From JAAYYY01 sp964579295 (GTDB lineage: Bacteria; Chloroflexota; Anaerolineae; Promineifilales; Promineifilaceae), in NCBI GenBank assembly GCA_964579295.1, contig CAZOGK010000002.1, positions 62,001-126,000 of the forward strand: 64,000 bases of DNA, given 5' to 3'. A program made the position numbers and the translations under genes. The notes under the pieces were generated by a model that did no database searches, was not told the origin of the DNA, and worked only from the letters and a program-made list of their open reading frames with translations. Shown one piece after another: positions 9,253-16,714 of this stretch (positions are counted from its first letter, which is position 1; each line of letters opens with the position of its first letter).

Positions 9253-9258
9253 GAAGAG

Positions 9259-9284
9259 AGCGGGCCGGCCGGCGCCGGCCCGCT
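9259..9284 (-). terminator. Strong intra-operon hairpin (attenuator or mRNA stabiliser, no U-tract)
   Basis: A perfect 10-base-pair GC stem (9259-9268 with 9275-9284) and a 6-base loop lie just after the stop of the binding-protein gene and before the permease gene. No T-run follows, so full termination is unlikely. In binding-protein operons such hairpins often protect the upstream mRNA from 3' decay. Confidence 0.6.
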
Positions 9285-9297
9285 GCTCCTGTCTGCG

Positions 9298-10908
9298 CTA
9301 ATTCGCGGGCGCGACCGTGCGCAGGTCTGTGCGCCCGGCAAACGCCTTCAGCTCAAAGCCCGTGAAAGCCGTGTCGATAGCGGCAAATTGGGCAAAGTAG
9401 TAAGGAATGATGTACGGGCCGTCGGCGGCCAGGTATTGCTGGATAGCGGCGTAGCTCTCGATTCGCTCCTCTTCGTCGAGGGTCGTACCGGCGGTTGCGA
9501 TGAAGTTATCCAGCTCGGGGTCGCAGAAGTGAGCCTCGTTCCAGACAGCGTCGCAGGCGATCATCGTCTCCAGGTAAAACTGGGGATAGTCGCGCGAGCC
9601 CCAGCCGGTGATGCCCAGATCGACCTCCAACCAGCCGTCGTCGCCGTAATAGACACTCTCCGGCTCCACGCTAATCTCGACATCGATGCCGACCTGCTCC
9701 CACTGCGACTGGAGGACGGTAGCCAGGTCGGGGCGGTTGCCGGTGTCGGGAACGTGCAGGACCAGGTTAAAGCCGTCGTCGTAACCGGCCTCTTCCAGCA
9801 GGCGGCGCGCTTCGGCCACATCGTAGGCCGGGGGCGCGGCGCTGGCGTCATAATAGGCTTCGTAGAGCGGGCCAATAGGTGAATCATTGCCGACAGCGCC
9901 GTAGCCCTGCTGCACCAGCGCGAATATCTCTTCGCGATTGGTAGCGTGCTTGAGGGCGCGCCGCACAAGCGGATCGTCCCCCGGCGGCCGGTCGGCGCGC
10001 AGGCGCACGAGGTCGAAGCCGTTGGTCGGGATCGAGATGGTCTCAATGCCAGGCTGCCCTTCCAGGCTCTCGAAGAGGCTGGTGGACATCCGCATGGCAA
10101 GGTTGATCTGACCGCTGCGCAGTGCGTCTACCGCCGCCGTCTCGTCGTTAAAGAAGATAATCTCCAGCCGATCCAGGCGCGGCAGTCCTTCCAGGAAGTA
10201 GCTGCGGTTCGCTTCCAGCTCGATGCGGTCTTCGGCGCTATAGCTAACAACACGGAAGGGACCGGTGCCCATGAAGTCTGCGGCGTCTTCGGTACCGTCC
10301 TTGACGATCAACGCATGGTTGTCGCTCAGGTCATAGAGGAAGAAGGGATTGGGCTCAGCCAGGGTAAACGTGACCTGCAGCTCGCCGCTGGCCTCCACGC
10401 TGACGATGTTGGCGTAGAGATCGGCCGTAGGCAGCCCTTGCTCGGGATCGCGCAGCCGGTTGAAGGTCCAGACCACGTCGGCGGCGCTAAAGGCGCTGCC
10501 GTCGTGCCAGGTGACATCCTCTTCTAGGAAAAATGTGTAGATGAGTCCGTCGGGGCTGACTTCCCAGTTGTGAGCGAGACGCTCAATCGGGTTGGACTCG
10601 GGATCGATATCGACCAGATAGTCGTATACGTGGCTGGCGACCAGCACTTCGCTATCGCTGCTGATCAGAGCGGGATCGGTCTGGACAATGGGCTGCATAG
10701 CCACGCGCAGCACGGAAAGCGAGGCAGCTTCGGGCGTGGTCTCGCCCGCGGTGGCGGGGGATGTGTCGCCGGCGCTGGCCGGGCCGGCCGCCGGTGTCGG
10801 GTCATTGGCGCCGCAGGCGGCAAGGACCAGCACGAGCAGGGAGAGAACGGCGAGCGCGGTCAGCAAGCGTTTGTTGTACAGGCGAAAGTTGGATCCAGGG
10901 GGTTGCAT
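9298..10908 (-). CDS. Peptide-type ABC transporter substrate-binding lipoprotein (SBP family 5)
   Basis: Extracytoplasmic solute receptor, 536 residues. A signal peptide with hydrophobic core (LLTALAVLSLLVLVL) ends in the lipobox LAAC, so it is lipid-anchored. The mature part starts with a low-complexity Ala/Thr linker and shows the family pattern: VDIDPESNPIERLAHNWEVSPDG, YTFFLEEDVTWHDGSAFSAADV and TGPFRV. The ATG at 10908 is preceded by AGGAGGAG. It is first in the operon with two permeases and the fused ATPase. Ligand could be peptides or other solutes (nickel, sugars, opines) carried by this family. Confidence 0.93.
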   Translation of the reverse strand: MQPPGSNFRLYNKRLLTALAVLSLLVLVLAACGANDPTPAAGPASAGDTSPATAGETTPEAASLSVLRVAMQPIVQTDPALISSDSEVLVASHVYDYLVDIDPESNPIERLAHNWEVSPDGLIYTFFLEEDVTWHDGSAFSAADVVWTFNRLRDPEQGLPTADLYANIVSVEASGELQVTFTLAEPNPFFLYDLSDNHALIVKDGTEDAADFMGTGPFRVVSYSAEDRIELEANRSYFLEGLPRLDRLEIIFFNDETAAVDALRSGQINLAMRMSTSLFESLEGQPGIETISIPTNGFDLVRLRADRPPGDDPLVRRALKHATNREEIFALVQQGYGAVGNDSPIGPLYEAYYDASAAPPAYDVAEARRLLEEAGYDDGFNLVLHVPDTGNRPDLATVLQSQWEQVGIDVEISVEPESVYYGDDGWLEVDLGITGWGSRDYPQFYLETMIACDAVWNEAHFCDPELDNFIATAGTTLDEEERIESYAAIQQYLAADGPYIIPYYFAQFAAIDTAFTGFELKAFAGRTDLRTVAPAN

Positions 10909-11020
10909 AACTCCTCCTAATTGCTTGTCTGTGATGGTCGGTATCTGCTGGCGTGCCGTACCACTGGAGTTACGGCCGCCGGCGGCGGGACGGCCAATTA
11001 AACGGTGGGCCGCAACGCGC

Positions 11021-11026
11021 ATTATA
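11021..11026 (-). promoter_or_regulatory. -10 box of the peptide importer operon
   Basis: Minus-strand TATAAT (11026-11021), about 113 bases before the binding-protein ATG. No canonical -35 is visible, which may mean activator dependence. Three DnaA-box-like 9-mers lie 41-75 bases upstream. Confidence 0.5.
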
Positions 11027-11066
11027 GGTGAAAGCTGTGCAGGGGACATCTGTGCAACGGCCGGGC

Positions 11067-11096
11067 TTATCCACACTATCCACAGAGTCATCCACA
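11067..11096. promoter_or_regulatory. Cluster of three DnaA-box-like 9-mers
   Basis: On the plus strand: TTATCCACA (11067-11075, exact consensus), CTATCCACA (11076-11084) and TCATCCACA (11088-11096), all in one direction and almost head-to-tail. The third overlaps the last codons of the hydrolase gene. They sit upstream of the importer promoter, 4.4 kb left of the putative origin. Confidence 0.6.
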
Positions 11097-11918
11097 TGGC
11101 GCGGCGTTTTCCAGGTGGGCGGCGATGATTGTGGCTAACTTCTCTGGTTTCTCCATCGTCACCAGGTGGCCGGCGTCCGGCAGCTCGACAAAGGCCGCCG
11201 CCGGCTGCAGCTCCTGCCAGAGCTGCCAGGCGGGCTCGACCAGTGTGGTGCTGTCGACGCCACGGACGGCCAGCGTCGGATGCTCGATCTGAGGGATCTG
11301 CTCCCAGACTTCCAGCGGCGGCGTGCCATAAAAGCGCGCCTCCCAGTCGCGGCTGAAGCGCAGATGCACGCCGCGCGGATCGTCGGCCAGACCGTAGGTG
11401 ACGTAGTCGTTCAGCGCCTCGTCGGAGAGACGGGCGAAGATCGGCTTTTCGCGCAGGTGGACGAAGGCCTCTTCCCGGCTGGGCCAATGGTTGCGCCGCT
11501 TGCTGGCGATATAGACGAGCGGCGTGGCAAAGGCTTCCTCTGGGTACTCGGCGGCGGCGGCCAGGAGAGACGGCGGCAGGAAGACCGGCTCGACCAGGAC
11601 CAGCCGGCAGAAGAGATCCGGGCGGCGCAGCGCGGCCATCATGGTGACGACGGCGCCGAGCGAATGGCCCACGCCAATGATGTTGCGTAGCTCATGCTGG
11701 TCGAGAAAGCAGATGAGATCGCCGGCAAGCTGGCGCCAGGCCTGCAGCTGGTCGGCTCTTTCACCGGGCCAGAGCGGCCGCTGTTCCATAGCCAGCACGC
11801 GATAATGGCCGGCCAGATGAGCCAGGAATTGGCGGTAGGTTCCGGGCGGATAGCCGTTGGCGTGCGCAAAATGGAGGGTTGGGCCGTCGCCCAGCTGGAG
11901 GTAGGGAATTTCCTTCAC
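11088..11918 (-). CDS. Alpha/beta-hydrolase family protein
   Basis: Serine hydrolase of 276 residues, cytoplasmic. The oxyanion-hole segment FAHANGYPPGTY near the start, the nucleophile elbow GHSLGAVV and the C-terminal DAGHLV histidine give a full Ser-Asp-His framework; HANGYPP is typical of a subfamily annotated only as alpha/beta hydrolase. No substrate can be assigned. I prefer the GTG at 11918: a TATACT -10 box lies 8 bases upstream (11932-11927) with a weak TTGCGC 16 bases further up, so translation may be leaderless. A TTG 36 bases upstream would add 12 residues but overlaps that promoter. Confidence 0.85.
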   Translation of the reverse strand: MKEIPYLQLGDGPTLHFAHANGYPPGTYRQFLAHLAGHYRVLAMEQRPLWPGERADQLQAWRQLAGDLICFLDQHELRNIIGVGHSLGAVVTMMAALRRPDLFCRLVLVEPVFLPPSLLAAAAEYPEEAFATPLVYIASKRRNHWPSREEAFVHLREKPIFARLSDEALNDYVTYGLADDPRGVHLRFSRDWEARFYGTPPLEVWEQIPQIEHPTLAVRGVDSTTLVEPAWQLWQELQPAAAFVELPDAGHLVTMEKPEKLATIIAAHLENAAPCG

Positions 11919-11975
11919 AGCAGTCCAGTATAACGAGCGGCCTACCGGGCGCAAAACAGGACGCGCCCCACTGCA

Positions 11976-12761
11976 TTACTCAACGACGTAGCGCGGGTAA
12001 GTCGTGCGCGCCAACCGGGCGCGCTCCAGGTCAATTTCCACGCTGACAAAGGGGCGTGTTGGGCTGGTCAGCGCCAGTACCTCTCCCTCGGGATCGACGA
12101 CCCAGCCCTGCCCGCCGAGAGGCGCCGCTGCAGCGCCGCCGCCGTCGTGATTGGAGGAGAGGACATAGGCGCCGGCGACGATGGCGGCGACGCGCCCGGC
12201 TGCCAGCCACCGGTCGAGCGTGCGCAGCTCCGTAGCGCGCGGGACCAGCAGCAGATGCGCGCCCGCCTGACCATAGACGCGGGCGCGCTCCAGAAACCAG
12301 AGTTCGGTGCAAATGAGGAAACCGGCCTGGGGCGCCGACTCGTCGGGGAGTACGGGTAGGGGCTGAAACGAGCCGTCGCCGCGCGCGTACCAGCTGGCTT
12401 CCCAGAAACCATCTTCGTCGGGTAGGTAATGCTTATCGTGGGCGGCGCTATAGCCGCCGGCTGCCGACCAGAGGAAGCCTTCGTTGAGGCGGGCGCCGGC
12501 GCGCGTGACCGGGCGGGAGGCGGCGACGGCCGCGGGGGCCAGCTCGCCCAGGCGCAGCAGCCAGCTCTCGTGCGCCCGCTCGGCCGCCTCCCAGGCAGCT
12601 GGGTTAAACGGACGCCGGGCAAAGGGCCAGGGGTAGAAGGGCATCTCTGGCAGCAACACCAGGTCGCTCTGGTGGGCGTGCACGTGCGCCGCCAGGGCCG
12701 GCCAGCTCTCGCCGGGGCAGGCGGCCCGGTCCACGCGCAGCTGGCACACGGTAACAATCAT
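11976..12761 (-). CDS. Carbon-nitrogen hydrolase (nitrilase superfamily)
   Basis: Amidase-like enzyme hydrolysing non-peptide C-N bonds. The 261-residue chain has the Glu-Lys-Cys triad of the superfamily: Glu in LLPEMPFYPW, Lys in DKHYLPDED and Cys in FLICTELWF. The substrate is unknown. The ATG at 12761 follows GGAGGAGGG and overlaps the stop of the helicase gene as ATGA, so the two are translationally coupled even though no functional link is obvious. Longer in-frame starts upstream lie inside the helicase gene and are discarded. Confidence 0.9.
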   Translation of the reverse strand: MIVTVCQLRVDRAACPGESWPALAAHVHAHQSDLVLLPEMPFYPWPFARRPFNPAAWEAAERAHESWLLRLGELAPAAVAASRPVTRAGARLNEGFLWSAAGGYSAAHDKHYLPDEDGFWEASWYARGDGSFQPLPVLPDESAPQAGFLICTELWFLERARVYGQAGAHLLLVPRATELRTLDRWLAAGRVAAIVAGAYVLSSNHDGGGAAAAPLGGQGWVVDPEGEVLALTSPTRPFVSVEIDLERARLARTTYPRYVVE

Positions 12762-15295
12762 TGGCCCTCCTCCAGCAAGAGTGAAAGCAGGCGCGCGGTG
12801 ACCTGGCGCGTATCTGGCCCGATCTCGCCGGGCGGGCCGACACAGGCGGGGCATCCGTCGCGGCAGCGACAACCCTGCACCAGCTCCAGCGCGGCTGCCA
12901 GCAGCTGATCGTGCAACTCAAAGAGGCGCTGGCTGAAGCCGACGCCGGCGGGCGCCCGCTCATAGACGAGCACGGTGGGAGCGCGAGTGAGCGGGTTGCG
13001 GCTCTCGGCTAACACTTCGATATCGGCCGGATCGCACATGAGGAAGATGGGCGCCAGGTTGCGCAGCACGTAGGCCAGCCCGCCGAGCGCGGAGCGCGTG
13101 CGCTGCCCCTCCTCGGCGCGGCGGTGGCAGGCCGGGCAGAGGGTCATCAGGTTGCCGAGGCGGTTAGCCTGGCGATAGTTCTCATTGTGGCCCGGCGCGT
13201 AGCCAAACTCGCGGAAGGGACGCAGGTGGTGGACGTGCAGCCCCTGCCCCGGCCGGCCCTCGGCGCCGCAGGTGCGGCAGCGGTAGCTATCGCGCGCCAG
13301 CGCCTGCTCGCGCTGCTCGGCCCAGTTGGGTCCGTAATCATTGGGGCGCAGGAGGATGCCTTCTTCTTCAAGCTGCGCGGTGAGCTTCTCGCCAAAGACG
13401 AGCCAGTAGCCGGAGGTATCCAGCTCGACTTCCGGCAGGTCAATGTCGCCGTAGCCGAGCGTTTCGTGGCTGTAGCGCTTGACGAGGCGATAGCCGCTGG
13501 CCTTGCTGACGACCAGGACATCGCCATAGGCGCGCAGCAGGTCACCGGCGAACGTCTCGGCTTCCGGCGCCAGCCGCCGCACGGTGCTGCCCACGGCGGC
13601 GCGGGTATAGTAGTCCACCTCGGCCGGGCTGACCAGCGCCAGTCGCTTCTCCCAATCAAGCTGCTCGACGATGTAGGTGCGGGCCTGGTGCATGTAGACG
13701 GCGCCTTCATAGGCGAGGAAGGGCACGCTTTCCAGGTCGAGCTGGCCTATCACTTCCGGGCTGCCGTCGCCCACCGTCTGGATGACAACCGTATCGCTGC
13801 CGCTGGTGCGCAGGGAAACGTCACTGGCCGGCGCGCCAGCGCCGAGCCAGTGGAATTGCTGGCGCGTGTGATGGACAGCGCCAGCCTCCTCCAGAAGCTG
13901 GAGGAGATCGTCAACAGGCCCGTAGCCGCCGAACGCTTCGCCTTCCCGAAAGGGCAGCTCGAAGGCGGCGCATAGCAGGTGGCGTGTGAGAATACGCGGG
14001 TTATCGGGGTTGAGCAGCGCGTGCTCGGGCGAGCGGCCGAAGAGAAAGCGAGGGTGCTGGCAGATATACTGGTCAATGGGGTTGCTGCTGGCGACCATGA
14101 TGACGGCGGAGAGGGCATTGCGGCGCCCGGCGCGCCCGGCCTGCTGCCAGGTGGAGGCAATGGAGCCGGGATAGCCGGTGAGCACCGCGGCGCTGAGCTG
14201 GCCGATGTCCACGCCAAGCTCCAGGGCATTGGTGGCGACGACGCCGCGCACTTCGCCGTGGCGCAGCCCCTGCTCAATGGCGCGCCGCTCCAGCGGCAGG
14301 TAGCCGCCGCGGTAGCCGGCAATGCTCTCCGGATCGCGGCCGCGATAGCTCATTTCGTCGCGCAGGTAGCCGAGTAGCAGCTCCACCGTCTGCCGGGCGC
14401 GGGCAAAGACGACTGTCTGGATGTCCTTGTCAAGGAAGGCGGCCGCCGCGTCCTTCGCCATGAGCACACTGCTGCGGCGCATGCCCAGCTCTTCATCAAT
14501 CAGCGGCGGGTTGTAGAGGATGAAATGCTTTTCGCCCTGCGGCGCGCCGTTGGCCGCTTCGTCAACCAGGGTAAAAGGCAGCTCAACCAGGCGCTCGGCG
14601 TGCTCGCGAGGGTTGGCGATGGTAGCCGAGCTGCAAATAAAGAGCGGGTCGCTGCCGTAGAAATGGCAGAGGCGGCGCAGGCGGCGCAGGACGTTGGCGA
14701 CGTGGCTGCCAAAGACGCCGCGGTAGGTGTGGATCTCGTCTACGACGACGAAGCGCAGGTTGGCAAAGAGCTGCCGCCAGCCGGTATGGTAGGGAAGGAT
14801 GCCGGCGTGGAGCATATCGGGATTGGTGACGACGACGCCGGGCACGTTGCGCACCTGGCGGCGCTGGCCGCGGGGCGTGTCGCCGTCGTAGCTATGGACG
14901 CGAATGGGGAGGGAGCCACCATTAATCAACACGTTAGCTTCGGCTACCTGGTCATGAGCCAGGGCTTTGGTGGGAAAGATGTATAGCGCCTGGGCTACAG
15001 GCTCGGCCAGGAGCGTTTCCAGGACCGGCACGTTATAGGCCAGCGTTTTGCCAGACGCGGTCCCGGTGGCGACGACGACATTCTCGCCGCGCAGAGCGGC
15101 GTCGATGGCTTCGGCCTGGTGGCGGTAGAAGGAGGTGATACCGCGAGCTGCCAGCGCCTGCCTGATCTGCGGCGAGAGCGTGACATCTGGCTCGGCCAGA
15201 CGTGAGGGACGCGCAGGGATACGCTCCCAGGCCATTACCTGGGAGATAAACTCACGGTTAAGACGTAACTGCTCGAGGACTGTCTGAATGGTCAC
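12758..15295 (-). CDS. MrfA/YprA-like superfamily 2 DNA helicase with inserted HNH endonuclease domain
   Basis: Predicted ATP-dependent DNA helicase of the MrfA group (DNA repair), 845 residues. Helicase motifs: Walker A ATGTASGKT at 76-84, DEIH at 186-189, SSAT at 222-225, and QQAGRAGRR at 384-392. The C-terminal MZB/DUF1998 region shows LVYERAPAGVGF and the metal-binding cysteines 809, 811, 815 and 818. Between them, about residues 660-730, sits a compact HNH module: CRTC at 673-676, HVHH at 687-690, Asn715, CPAC at 720-723. MrfA proteins as I know them lack this. The GTG at 15295 is chosen because a TAAAAT -10 box lies at 15332-15327; a GTG at 15397 would add 34 poorly conserved-looking residues. 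It abuts the putative origin. Confidence 0.87.
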   Translation of the reverse strand: MTIQTVLEQLRLNREFISQVMAWERIPARPSRLAEPDVTLSPQIRQALAARGITSFYRHQAEAIDAALRGENVVVATGTASGKTLAYNVPVLETLLAEPVAQALYIFPTKALAHDQVAEANVLINGGSLPIRVHSYDGDTPRGQRRQVRNVPGVVVTNPDMLHAGILPYHTGWRQLFANLRFVVVDEIHTYRGVFGSHVANVLRRLRRLCHFYGSDPLFICSSATIANPREHAERLVELPFTLVDEAANGAPQGEKHFILYNPPLIDEELGMRRSSVLMAKDAAAAFLDKDIQTVVFARARQTVELLLGYLRDEMSYRGRDPESIAGYRGGYLPLERRAIEQGLRHGEVRGVVATNALELGVDIGQLSAAVLTGYPGSIASTWQQAGRAGRRNALSAVIMVASSNPIDQYICQHPRFLFGRSPEHALLNPDNPRILTRHLLCAAFELPFREGEAFGGYGPVDDLLQLLEEAGAVHHTRQQFHWLGAGAPASDVSLRTSGSDTVVIQTVGDGSPEVIGQLDLESVPFLAYEGAVYMHQARTYIVEQLDWEKRLALVSPAEVDYYTRAAVGSTVRRLAPEAETFAGDLLRAYGDVLVVSKASGYRLVKRYSHETLGYGDIDLPEVELDTSGYWLVFGEKLTAQLEEEGILLRPNDYGPNWAEQREQALARDSYRCRTCGAEGRPGQGLHVHHLRPFREFGYAPGHNENYRQANRLGNLMTLCPACHRRAEEGQRTRSALGGLAYVLRNLAPIFLMCDPADIEVLAESRNPLTRAPTVLVYERAPAGVGFSQRLFELHDQLLAAALELVQGCRCRDGCPACVGPPGEIGPDTRQVTARLLSLLLEEGQ

Positions 15296-15430
15296 TGCTG
15301 TGCGGCGCTTCCTTGGCGACTGCCCTATTTTACCTCTTCCACTGGGAGCGCCGCACAAGCTCTCATGCGCATTTTTGGCGTTGTGGTCTTTTTCCACTCA
15401 CTTATCATCCCAGAATCATTTTCATATTCT

Positions 15431-15471
15431 TTATTTTAGTATTCTTAGTAGGGCTGTTGATATGTGCATGA
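15431..15471 (-). promoter_or_regulatory. Basal unwinding element: tandem DnaA boxes, GC patch, DnaA-trio repeats
   Basis: Read on the minus strand: TCATGCACA (15471-15463; one mismatch to TTATNCACA), overlapping ATATCAACA (15463-15455), then GCCC, then CTA-CTA-AGA-ATA-CTA-AAA-TAA in triplet register (15451-15431), entering the AT-rich patch. The order box-box-GC-CTA repeats is that of the B. subtilis unwinding system, where DnaA moves from the boxes onto the trios of one strand. Confidence 0.65.
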
Positions 15472-15568
15472 CGCCGGGGAGAGCGGCTGGCTCATGCCAG
15501 ATATGGGGGTAGTAGCCGGCGGCACGGTGCATCTGATGGGTGGGAGCAAGGGCTGAAACGGCCCGCTC

Positions 15569-15600
15569 TGTGGACAAGTGAGTGCATCGTGTGTGGACAG
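15569..15600 (-). promoter_or_regulatory. Pair of DnaA-box-like sites in oriC
   Basis: TGTGGACAA (15569-15577) and TGTGGACAG (15592-15600), read as TTGTCCACA and CTGTCCACA on the minus strand, one and two mismatches to consensus, 23 bases apart. Confidence 0.5.
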
Positions 15601-15717
15601 GTTATGACGACTGAATGCTGGATTATGTCACGTCAACGCATCTACCCGCAGATATGGAGTCTCACAGGGTGGTGAGTCCTGTATGTAGGTTCCACATATA
15701 GGGGTGGTTTACAGCCG

Positions 15718-15767
15718 TTATCCACCAATTGATCCTGTTTTCCACAATTTCGTGAGGGTTATCCACA
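15718..15767 (+). promoter_or_regulatory. Regular array of three DnaA boxes in oriC
   Basis: TTATCCACC (15718), TTTTCCACA (15738) and TTATCCACA (15759), all on the plus strand, with starts 20 and 21 bases apart (about two helical turns). The spacing would place DnaA molecules on one face of the DNA. Confidence 0.7.
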
Positions 15768-15773
15768 GCTATC

Positions 15774-15803
15774 TTGACAAGTCTTGGCCTTATTGACTAT
15801 CAT
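15774..15803 (+). promoter_or_regulatory. Promoter of spoVS
   Basis: TTGACA (15774-15779), 18-base spacer, TATCAT (15798-15803). It begins 7 bases after the exact DnaA box, so DnaA binding could affect spoVS transcription. Confidence 0.65.
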
Positions 15804-15868
15804 GCCAGCAGCAGGATTCTCACCAGATCCACCAAAAAACCTGCTCTACGAGCACGGGAGGCAACGTC

Positions 15869-16189
15869 ATGAGCATAATCAAAGTATCCGCCCGTTCTCG
15901 TACGGCCTCTGTGGCCGGGGCAGTGGCCGGCGTGATGAGAGAGGCAGGGCGGGCCGAAGTCCAGGCGATTGGGGCGGGAGCCGTGAACCAGGCGGTCAAG
16001 GCCATCATCATCGCCGCCGGCTACCTGGCCGAAGAGGGTACCTATATCGCCTGTATCCCTTCATTCGTCGAGGTGGCTATCGACGAGCAGGAGCGCACGG
16101 CTATCCGTTTCCTGGTCCAGTCGCGGGACAACATGGGCGACGTCAACGTAGATGACTACCGCGGCGCGCTCTGGCACGAAGAGGACTGA
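15869..16189 (+). CDS. spoVS: Stage V sporulation protein S (SpoVS) family protein
   Basis: Small Alba-like-fold protein, 106 residues, slightly longer than the about 86 of Bacillus SpoVS. Clear family match: ILKVSA-type start (IIKVSARSRTASVAGAVAG), then EVQAIGAGAVNQAVKAIIIA, CIPSFVEVAIDEQERTAI and LVQSR. In Bacillus SpoVS influences septation and spore coat formation; the family is also common in non-sporulating bacteria, where a nucleic-acid-binding role is inferred from the fold. GGAGG lies 8 bases before the ATG. It is the first gene on the right-hand side of the putative origin and is monocistronic, closed by a strong terminator. Confidence 0.92.
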   Translation: MSIIKVSARSRTASVAGAVAGVMREAGRAEVQAIGAGAVNQAVKAIIIAAGYLAEEGTYIACIPSFVEVAIDEQERTAIRFLVQSRDNMGDVNVDDYRGALWHEED

Positions 16190-16223
16190 CCCCGACGGCG
16201 CACTGTACCAGTAACGGCAGCGG

Positions 16224-16251
16224 GAGGTAACTTGACGTTACCTCTTTTTTT
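16224..16251 (+). terminator. Rho-independent terminator after spoVS
   Basis: Perfect 8-bp stem GAGGTAAC (16224-16231) with GTTACCTC (16237-16244), 5-base loop, then seven T. Confidence 0.92.
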
Positions 16252-16329
16252 GTCTACCCTCACCCCTGCTTATACCAACTGACTCTGGCGCGGCCTCTGC
16301 TGCGCCGGACCATTCGCTAAGGCCGAGGC

Positions 16330-16707
16330 ATGATCTGTCCAAAGTGTGGCGGCTCGTTGTCCCCGCGAGAAGTGGGAGAGGTGGTCGTCGATCAGTGCGC
16401 TGTCTGCCAGGGTATCTGGCTTGACGTAGGCGAGCTGCGCGCCGTGATCGACTTCCAGCGCCAGCACCCGGAAAGTGCGCTGGCGGCGGACGCGCCTGCG
16501 GCGCACTATGAAGTGACCGGGCCCTGTCCGCGCTGCGGCGGCGAGGGTAATATGACGCGGATTACCAGCCTGCACGATGCCTCGCTGGTCCTCGATTCGT
16601 GCCCGGTCTGTTATGGTATCTGGCTGGATGGCGGCGAGCTGCAGCGGCTGATGAACCAGGGCGCAGGCTTCAGCCTCCGAGGCTTCTTCCGCCGGCTGTT
16701 CGGCTAA
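16330..16707 (+). CDS. Protein with two TFIIB-type zinc ribbons
   Basis: 125-residue protein made of two copies of the zf-TFIIB-like module (CPKCGG ... C-x2-C-x-GIWLD-x-GEL). The first copy is at residues 3-38 (CPKC, CAVC, GIWLDVGEL), the second at about 67-108 (CPRC, CPVC, GIWLDGGEL). A basic, aromatic tail (RGFFRRLFG) follows. Proteins of this kind are widespread but without established function; zinc binding is the safe prediction. It is the first of a plus-strand run with the membrane protein 7 bases downstream. Confidence 0.85.
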   Translation: MICPKCGGSLSPREVGEVVVDQCAVCQGIWLDVGELRAVIDFQRQHPESALAADAPAAHYEVTGPCPRCGGEGNMTRITSLHDASLVLDSCPVCYGIWLDGGELQRLMNQGAGFSLRGFFRRLFG

Positions 16708-16714
16708 GCAGCAG

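Larger units (their letters stand above)
15296..15868. other. Putative chromosomal replication origin (oriC)
   Basis: A 573-base gap without a plausible gene, flanked by divergently transcribed genes. It contains an AT-rich patch (12 G/C in 15401-15450) and DnaA-box-like 9-mers at 15390-15398 (TTTTCCACT, plus), 15455-15471 (two overlapping, minus), 15569-15577 and 15592-15600 (TGTGGACAA/TGTGGACAG, minus), and 15718-15726, 15738-15746 and 15759-15767 (plus; the last is exact TTATCCACA). Gene orientation switches here: 12 of 13 genes to the left are minus, 17 of the next 18 to the right are plus. Two parS palindromes lie 7.5-8.7 kb away. No dnaA, dnaN or parAB is in the window, so the call rests on sequence signals alone. 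Confidence 0.83.

Noticed and set aside
11067..11096. The DnaA-box triplet as the core origin
   Set aside because: No AT-rich unwinding patch beside it and the gene-direction switch is 4.4 kb away; better read as an accessory DnaA site.
15395..15513. Short plus-strand frame spanning the AT-rich part of the origin
   Set aside because: No ribosome site, no conserved-looking residues; overlaps DnaA boxes and the unwinding element.
15731..15829. GATC sites in the origin as evidence for Dam-controlled initiation
   Set aside because: Only two GATC occur in 573 bases (at 15731 and 15826), about the random expectation.
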